A stretch of DNA of 64,000 nucleotides, from positions 71,557,501-71,621,500 of the forward strand of contig OX465601.1 in NCBI GenBank assembly GCA_950022295.1, read 5' to 3'. The position numbers and the translations under genes were made by a program. The notes under the pieces are model-generated. The model ran no database searches, had not been told where the DNA came from, and worked only from the letters and a program-made list of their open reading frames with translations. Positions 57,117 through 64,000 of the stretch are shown piece by piece (position 1 is the stretch's first letter; every line of letters starts with the position of its first letter). The DNA comes from Bromus sterilis (lineage: Eukaryota; Streptophyta; Magnoliopsida; Poales; Poaceae).

Positions 57117-60100
57117 TAACATCCCAAAAATTTCAAAATTTTGGAATGTTAATAAATAATATAATATTGATTGAATTGTTTTGATTTTGGGATAAATGAA
57201 AACTTTTCCCTTGAGTTTTTTTTTAAACCTTTACAAACCATTTAATAAAATTGGACAATCATTTATCCAATAATGAAAATTTTGGTAGTGAACTTTATTC
57301 AAAATTTCAAAGAATGATTTTCTTTCTTTTGTCCTTTTGAAATTTGGTACGAACCACAATTAAATATTTTCGAGTGAGAATAAAATGACTTTCTTAAATT
57401 TATTGTGGTCCCATACTCATTCTCGAATTCTTATTTTGGAGTTTATTGGATATTGACGTTTAAGAGATATTTAAATATTTCCAATAATTTAATAAATAAA
57501 ATGAGAGGAGATAATATGACTTCTCCAAAAACAGTATTGGAAAAAATTAATAATGTCGTTAATGAGTTTTTTTTTATAAAAATCTATTTCTAAAATGTAT
57601 TCTGAGAGGGAAATATAGTTTTCCTAGACTCTCTATGTTTTATTTGGCCTATACAATTTTATTTGAGAGTGTTTAACCCAAATAATAAAAATAGGATTCC
57701 TAAGTCAATTGGACTGAGGTCATCTATCTATTTTTTCCCTCTATCTCTCTTTCCTTTTTCTTTATCTTGGGACAAATTTTGCACTAAGGCCCATAGCCCG
57801 AGCGAGCTGTCTTCTTCCTCTCGTTCGTTCATGTATACGTGAACACAGAAGCAAATGGCCATGGCAACTGAAGCTCTTCCTCCTTTCCTCCCATCTACTC
57901 TTTTGACCGATTCATTTCAGAACCTACACAAAAATTATGGACAAGTTCATGAGGAATTCATTCACGGAAACAAAAACGCGTTTTAATGCTTTTAATTGCC
58001 CATTATTACTCCATGAATGTCATTAACTCTATTTCCAAAACCTCGCTTTTAATGTTCATTATTTCTCCATGAATGCCATTAACTCCATTCCAAAACCTCA
58101 CCCACTCTCCTTCTATGGACCTCCCATGACCCTATAAATACCGCCCCTAGGACCCCTTTGAACCACACATTCCCACGCATAAAGTCCCTCTCCAAAGCCC
58201 TCTCCTTCGTGCGCAATTTCTCGTCGGAGTAAAGATGCATCCACACTTCCGATGAAGATTTTTGTCGCCATGAAAGGTACCTAGTCCATATTTCTTCCTC
58301 TAGTTTCTTCCCCTTGCCGATGCGCACCGTTGTGACATATTTTTCCTCTCGATTGCAAGGTCGGATCACGCCGTTCGTTTCATTGTGCTCTTCATGCGTT
58401 CTTCTCTACTCCGGTGGAACTTCTCGGCTATCCGAAGGCGAACATGGAGCTATAACCTTGTCAATCGAGTAGCCCAAATCATCCTCTATCCCGTTCGGCT
58501 GTTTATTGACGCCCGCGACCTTTTTCCAAAATTCCGGCGAGATCTCCGGTGAGCCTTTCTCCCCTCTTTGTTCATCATTTTATTTTGTAAAAATCGAATG
58601 GGTACAGACCTATCAGAACTCGCCATTTGGCATCCTTTTATTAATCCCGTAATTCATTTTAGCCAAAATAGTCAAACTTCAGAAAATCATATCTTCTAGC
58701 CCGTAAGTCGGATTTTGACAAATTTCATATCCCCGGATTCCCTGGAACATGTAGTTTATTTTGGTCCAGTAATATTTCACTTTTGGTAATTTGAAATTTA
58801 ACTCAAATTTATTTCTATAATTTGAGTATATTTGATATACATCTTATTCTATAATTTATTTGGAATATTTTCTTCATCAAATTTGATCCTTAAAATCAAA
58901 TCTTTCTGTTTGGACAATTGTCACATTCTTTCCATCATATAAATACACTATTTAGTTATATCTCTTTTTTATATAAATTTGGCTACAAAAATTCAATCTT
59001 CTCAACAAGACCATCACGATTTCTATCGGATCTTTTTGAATCCAATCCAAGAATTGATTTCCTATTCAAATATGCATATGGACAAACCAACTGAGTTTGA
59101 CATACTCTCCATCCAATTGATTTTATAATCAACCTCCAACATATCCAATTGATTTTACAATCCTCGGATATATGATTGCCATCATATTTCCATCCAATCC
59201 AACTTGATCCTATCTCAACCTATCCATGCCATAGTAATTAGTTTATTAATAGTAATAACTAAATATTTATGTTGTAATTGTATCTTATTTGGATCTTCAC
59301 TTTGGGTTGAGTTGTGTGTTGAAGTGTTTCTCTTTTACCGTTAGATATATTGTAACGAGATGGAGAGATGACTACGAGTAGAATATTTCATCGTCGGGAT
59401 CCAGGCAAGTTACTCTTTTGATCATGCTCCAGTATTACCTATATTTTTTATATGCATTGTAGTCCAACTTAAATATTATGCATTGATAGGATTATATATT
59501 ATGCTATGCTATTGCACCCAGTAGTTCATTGAGGCAGGTCTGAACCTTATATCATTGTCGCCACCGTGTAGAATTATACTGCTTTGCTAAGTAGACGTGG
59601 ATTGGGAAGTGATCCATTATGAGGTATGAGTGACTAAGTAGTAAACAGGACCAAGATAATCTTAATGAACCACCTGGGTGGAATGGTTGGGGGCACCCTG
59701 GAGGAACCAGTGGATTTTCCTGAGTGACCTGGAGATGGCCAGTAATCACTGCGGAATGCCACCCAGGCTTAAAGGGATCAATCATATTTTTCATAACTAG
59801 AAGCTTACGTGTGCAGCCACAAGCTATTATGGGTTCTGGCTTGGTTGATTAGTTGTAGTGACTCTTACTAGGTGGTGCTACGAACGTAGTTATGAGTAGG
59901 TGGGATGGGCACCGCCAGAGTGAGGGAAACTCTTCTATAAGACCATGTCTCGACCTTCCGGTTCTCATACAACATGCAGTGTGACGAACTAAAAAGGTGG
60001 TGGTCGAGTCTTGTGGGGAAAAGTGCACAAACCTCTGCAGAGTGTACAAACTGATCATGATTAGCCGTGTCCCCGGTTACGGACAACTTTGAGCATCTAG

Positions 60101-60664
60101 AAGTGGGAATGTTGACGGATCTCATCATATTTAATTAATCAATCGGGTTTAATCAACTTTGGGAATAGATTGACTTGGAGAAACCAATTCAATCATATTA
60201 TGAGCTTTGTAGTACTGTTATGATAAACTTTGAGTAGGACAAAATCAGCTTTATGCAAACTGAAACTCTTAGAGCTTTTCCACCAACCAAAATTGCATGT
60301 AGAAGATAGGTCTGTTATATATTTTTTTGGGAGTAACTTGCCGTACATTCAAAGTACTGACCCATTTTGGGTTGTAACCTTCGGTGTTGCAGGATTGTAT
60401 ACGACGAGTAAGTGATGCGATGTAGGGTTACGATGTCTACACTCAACTTTGTCGTTGGTGTTGATGGGACTCCACTTATGTATTGTTTATTTCCGCGGTG
60501 TATGCTAGCCCAAAGGCTATAAGGTAATAAATACCATGTATTTACGTTACTTTTTGACATGTGATTCATGGTATTTCATCGAGTACTGTGTGTGCTAGCA
60601 TACTGATCCAGGGATAGCACAGAAGCACAGTAGACTTGGTTCCTTTTGGGACCGGGTCGTTACA
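57117..60664 (+). repeat. 3' LTR of G
   Basis: Nearly identical to the 5' LTR. TATA at 58133. Ends GTCGTTACA followed by TSD tccat. Confidence 0.94.
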
Positions 60665-60669
60665 TCCAT

Positions 60670-62727
60670 GTTGCTGAGGCTCGCCCGACGTTGAGTATTG
60701 GGCTATTATGCCAGTCTCCTATAAGAACCTTGCAAAAGGTCCAGGGACTTGGCCATATGGAGTGTGCCGACCGTAGTACTCCCCCCCACAGTCAGATCTG
60801 ACTATCTTTATTCTCTTATCATGTTGATTTTCTACTTCAGCTTTGAATATCTTAAATTTATCCAACGCTTCATTTCTTTTATTGTTGAGGAAATCATTAA
60901 CTGGTACCTGCTCGGTTGGCTGGTGAGTAGAGAAATAATAGGCTAATCAGAAAGTTAATCGGCAAGTTAATCAATTAATCCGCCGATTTATTGATTTATC
61001 GGCTACTCGGTGACCCTATGAGTAGGGATTAATCAACAAGTTAACTGGTTAATCAGATGAATTCTTGAAGAGGGATTTATTTATTTGATTGGATAAATAT
61101 AACCATATCGGGAGTAATCATATGTGAATGTTATGAACGAGTAATAGCCATCCACACTTTTCACAGGAAATGGTCCACAAATGTCCGTGTGAATGATTTC
61201 TAGTGTCGATGTGCTTCGGTTTGCACCCTTTTTGATTTGTTTTACATACTTTCCTTTAATGCAATCTATGCAGTGTTCTAAGTCTGAGAAATCTAATGGA
61301 GGAAGAATTTCATTTTTAACTAGTGTTTCTATTCTCCCCCTCGAATTATGGCCCAAACGACAGTGCCATAATTTTTAGGAGTCGTGAGTTCTCTTTATTT
61401 TCTTTTGTTGTTTGTTCGATGCAGAAACATGCTCATTCACATTACACAGAGAATGCACTTTTTCACGTAGTGATAACAAATAAATCTCATTATGAAGGAA
61501 AGCAACACCCACATGAGCATTATTAAACCATATGGCACACTTGCCATGTCCAAAATAACATTCATAGTGATATTTGTCCAAACGTGACACACTAATCAAG
61601 TTTCTGTGTAATAAAGGAACATAAAGCACATCTATAAGAACAAGCTTGAAGCCATTAGCTAACTCTAAGGAGATGTCGCCGACAGCTTCAATGTCTGCTT
61701 GAACTCCATTCACAACTTCAATTCGTCTTTCTCTTCTTTGAATAGTCTGCGTCAAATGGAATCCCTGTAATGAATTTGCAACATGAACAGTTGCACCTGA
61801 GTCAATCCACCAAGTAGATTTCAAAAAATGTGTATACAAAGATTCAGCTACAAAGGAAACAATGTTGTTACCTTTCTTGTCCATTATTGAATTTAGCCAA
61901 TCAGGGCAATCTTTCTTGTAATGCCCGGACTTCTTACAGTGGAGACATGTGTCTTTTTCCACTGGGAAGGACTTCTGTTGATGCTGATAGGGAGCTTTTC
62001 CATGTGGCTTTGAAGGAGAACCATAGTTCTGATTCTCTTTCTTGTTTTCCCTCACATAGTTTAGAGAGCCACCATATGAGGATTTAATTCTTTCCTCCTC
62101 TTGCACACGCATGGCTATGGTCTTTTCTATGTCCCACCGCTCTGGCTGCAAGTTGTAGTTGACAACAAAAGTTTCAAATTATTTTTGCAGTGAAGCCATG
62201 ACCAGATGGACAATAAGTGCTGGCTTAAGCTCCAAATCAGCGTCCATTGGCTTCAACTTTGCAGCCATGTCTCTCATCCGAAGGATGTGCTCTCTTATTC
62301 CATGTCCACCCCCGGTGTACTTTTCTGACACCAATTGCTTGACCAGCTGGGTCGCATATATCTTCAAGAACCAATGAACTGGCTCTTTATCTTTCCAAGG
62401 AGCTCCCCTGCGGAAGCACACTCTGCAATTGAACACACTATGTGTGAATCAATTGTATTCTTTATAAATGCCATGCATTTTTTATTGGCGGTGAGCCACT
62501 TTTGTTCTCTGAGTATATGACATCTCGAACGGAGCATAGTCCCATTTCTTTTTCTCCCATGTTGCATCAGTTTCCTTAGCATCTCTGACTGGCTCTGTAG
62601 GTTTAACCGTCTGTGGGGTGTCCACAACCCAGTCTACCTCAGCACAGACAAATGCAAAGTCCACTTTCTTTCTCCACTCGGTGTAGTTATCACCTCAGAG
62701 GGTTGGGACCTCTTTGATGCCACCCAT
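60670..62727 (-). pseudogene. Copia E gag-pol block 1, degraded
   Basis: Minus strand from ATG 62727 (MGGIKEVPTL): gag, CCHC knuckle (CLHCKKSGHYKKDC, about 61906-61947), protease (WWIDSGATVHVANS, about 61780-61820), GAG-pre-integrase finger (LWHCRLGH, CIDCIKGK, about 61250-61370) and integrase core (HTDICGPF, SDCGGEYYG). Lesions: TGA at 62697-62695; frameshifts near 62500 and 62380; stops near 62179 and 61375; TAG at 60721-60719; and a 196-bp insertion at 60884-61079. After that insertion the frame resumes at EALDKFKIFKAEVENQ and runs into G's target site. Confidence 0.88.
60884..61079. repeat. Unrecognised 196-bp insertion in Copia E integrase
   Basis: Starts gttgaggaaatcattaactgg and ends cttgaagagggattta. 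It is flanked by a 6-bp direct repeat tttatt (60878-60883 and 61080-61085). Removing it with one repeat copy puts the integrase codons on either side (PIK ... RNEALDKF) back in one frame, with one stop codon at the join. It is rich in repeated gttaatc/gattaat motifs and contains ctactcggtgaccctatgagtag. No terminal inverted repeats, no poly-A tail and no family recognised. Confidence 0.6.
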
Positions 62728-63989
62728 CAAGTAGTACCCTCTTGAAACCGTAATTAAGTGAGAACATAACAACAATTGCATGCAATAATCCAACGTTGGT
62801 CAAAATTAAAACATACAAATGTTGGTGCAATTAAAACTATATCACCGTTTCGCAAAAAATAGAAATAAATGCACATATAACCACATCAAATTATGATTAT
62901 GTTATTAATAATGTTGGTCATAAAATAACAGAACCATAATTATTTTCTATAATCACTTTAACATGCTCTTTAAAAAAATACTAACTTTGATTCACTTTTA
63001 TCTATTTGCAGCGGGAACATGAATAAAAAATCATGGACTTTATAATTTTTCATAATTTTTTCTTTTTCTTTTCTATTTTCTAAACAAATTTTTGTTGGAT
63101 AATTTTGAATAGAAAAAACTATATGCAATTTGCCCAAAAAACTAGAAAAAATACAGATAAAACTGCTTCTATAAAAAAACACAGAAAACGGCGGCGTGGC
63201 CGGCCTCCAGCCCATGGCCTGCTCCGCGCAAAGGCGACAATGCCGTGGCCCACGTCCTGGCCTGCGCTCTCCCGCGCGCCTCCATTTTTTTGTTTCTTGG
63301 GCAGTGGCCTGCCCTGTTGGGCAGTAGTCAGCCCATGGCCCTGTCCAAGCGCAGCTCGGCCTCTCCCTTTAGGCATGCTGGCCCGCGTGGAGAGCTGGGG
63401 GCATCTGACCCATCCGATGGATCAGATGGTCGTCCGCTCGAGATGGGCGAACAAAACCACTACACCGAGTGGCTCCCTCGAACCCTAGAGCATTTCTCTC
63501 GCCCCCTCTCCCCCTCACTCGCGACTCACGCCGCGGCGGCTGCGCGCCGCTCGCTGGCGGCAAGCTACCCCGCCCGGCGGCCCCTTCCCCTCTTCCTTTT
63601 CTTATTTTCTTGCACCACCACCACCTACAGCGAGAGAGAGGGCGAGAGACGCGGCTGCACCTCCCCTGACCCCCTGTTATCTTCGGTTGGAGTGGCGTCG
63701 TTGCCATCCCCTCGCCGGTGCGCGTGTTCCCCTTGCGGGTGAGCACGTCATCGTCGAGTGGCTTGTCCGCGATGCCCTTTGTCGCGGTGGTGAAGTGTGG
63801 TTCCCCCACTGCCTGTGTTCTTCGTCCGGCGCGTCGGGTCGAGAGGAATTGCGCGGTCTAGGCGGCGTACTTTGCCGGCGAGAGCACGAGGCTACCTTCC
63901 GATGAGAAATCTCTTTGCCCTTTTCTCTGATTAGGGTTCTTTTGGGGAAAAACATTTCTCTTTGTACCCGTGAAGATCTACAACCTAGT
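62728..63989 (-). other. Untranslated leader of Copia E
   Basis: About 1.26 kb upstream of E's gag. The part next to gag (62740-63170) is AT-rich; 63180-63960 is strongly GC-rich. Open frames there, including 146 codons on the minus strand (63809-63369) and 165 on the plus strand (63245-63742), overlap each other and are explained by base composition. It could contain a leader intron; no clear splice pair was fixed. Confidence 0.6.
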
Positions 63990-64000
63990 GGCTCTGATTA
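63990..64000 (-). other. Probable primer-binding site of E at the window edge
   Basis: Minus strand TAATCAGAGCC, resembling the tRNA-Met site TGGTATCAGAGCC with changes at its left end. If correct, the 5' LTR of E begins within a few bases beyond the window. Confidence 0.5.

Larger units (their letters stand above)
51739..60664 (+). mobile_element. Element G: young non-autonomous Tekay-like Gypsy
   Basis: 8,926 bp with LTRs of 3,549 and 3,548 bp and only 1,829 bp internal sequence. The TSD is an exact tccat (51734-51738 and 60665-60669), and E's integrase frame joins across it. Primer site is tRNA-Met. The sequence before the 3' LTR (ATCTCGAGGACGAGATTTCTTTT) matches the equivalent place in B, supporting a chromovirus origin. 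By-eye LTR divergence is about 20 differences (0.6 %, roughly 0.2 million years at 1.3e-8). No protease, RT, RNase H or integrase. Confidence 0.92.
36396..64000 (-). mobile_element. Element E: minus-strand Copia, outer frame of the right half
   Basis: Three coding blocks join at exact target duplications into one Copia gag-pol: 62727-60670, then (across G, TSD tccat) 51738-50194, then (across D, TSD ggtat) 36632-36396. Order gag, CCHC, protease, integrase, RT, RNase H. The 3' end lies beyond F and left of the window. The leader reaches the right edge, where a primer-site-like sequence implies the 5' LTR starts just outside. Everything from F to G is nested in E. Confidence 0.88.

Noticed and set aside
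63245..63809. 146- and 165-codon frames near the right edge
   Set aside because: Overlapping frames on both strands in GC-rich leader sequence, low-complexity translation, no family resemblance.
1..64000. CRISPR arrays, bacterial operons or host single-copy genes
   Set aside because: No spaced short repeats of that kind, and all coding similarity seen is to retrotransposon proteins.

Overview
The window is intergenic DNA from a large, repeat-rich grass genome, most probably wheat, barley or a relative (Triticeae). I found no host gene, tRNA, rRNA or CRISPR array. Almost every base belongs to LTR retrotransposons stacked inside one another. The attribution rests on 1.3-3.9 kb LTRs, Tekay-type Gypsy chromoviruses, a 14-kb Copia element of the Maximus/SIRE type with a long third ORF, LTRs starting TGATACGT with tRNA-Asp-type primer sites, and tRNA-Met-type primer sites in the others. 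Family names are from recognition only; no database was searched.

Reconstructed nest (exact or near-exact 5-bp target-site duplications, TSDs, where both ends are visible). Element E, a Copia on the minus strand, is the outer frame; its 5' end lies at the right edge of the window and its coding region survives in three blocks (60670-62727, 50194-51738, 36396-36632). Into E went: F, a minus-strand LTR (35076-36395); D, a minus-strand non-autonomous element (36633-50188, TSD ggtat), itself hit by its relative C (36702-43669, TSD gacag/gacaa); and G, a plus-strand non-autonomous element (51739-60664, TSD tccat). F was hit by A, a plus-strand Copia (2757-6333 plus 33205-35075). A was hit by Y, an inverted Gypsy LTR piece (1996-2756), which was in turn hit by X, a Gypsy LTR (1-1995). 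A was also hit by B, a plus-strand Tekay-like Gypsy (6334-33204, TSD acagc). B was hit in its 3' LTR by M, the Maximus-like Copia (18794-32871, TSD ctttg). The deepest chain is five elements: M in B in A in F in E.

Relative ages agree with the nest. By-eye LTR divergence is about 0.6 % for G, 2 % for M and 3 % for B and C (the last two from samples of about 0.3 kb). All gag-pol genes carry stops or frameshifts. The most intact coding sequences are the third ORF of M (about 4 kb, one frameshift), the gag-like ORF of C, and the RT block of E.

The points most worth a second look are: the TATA/leader/possible-intron region in front of M's third ORF; a stem-loop plus exon-like open frame kept in three Tekay-type LTR copies; the mosaic relation of C and D with repeated polypurine-tract motifs; G, a very young element without pol; and a 196-bp unrecognised insertion in E whose removal restores E's reading frame.
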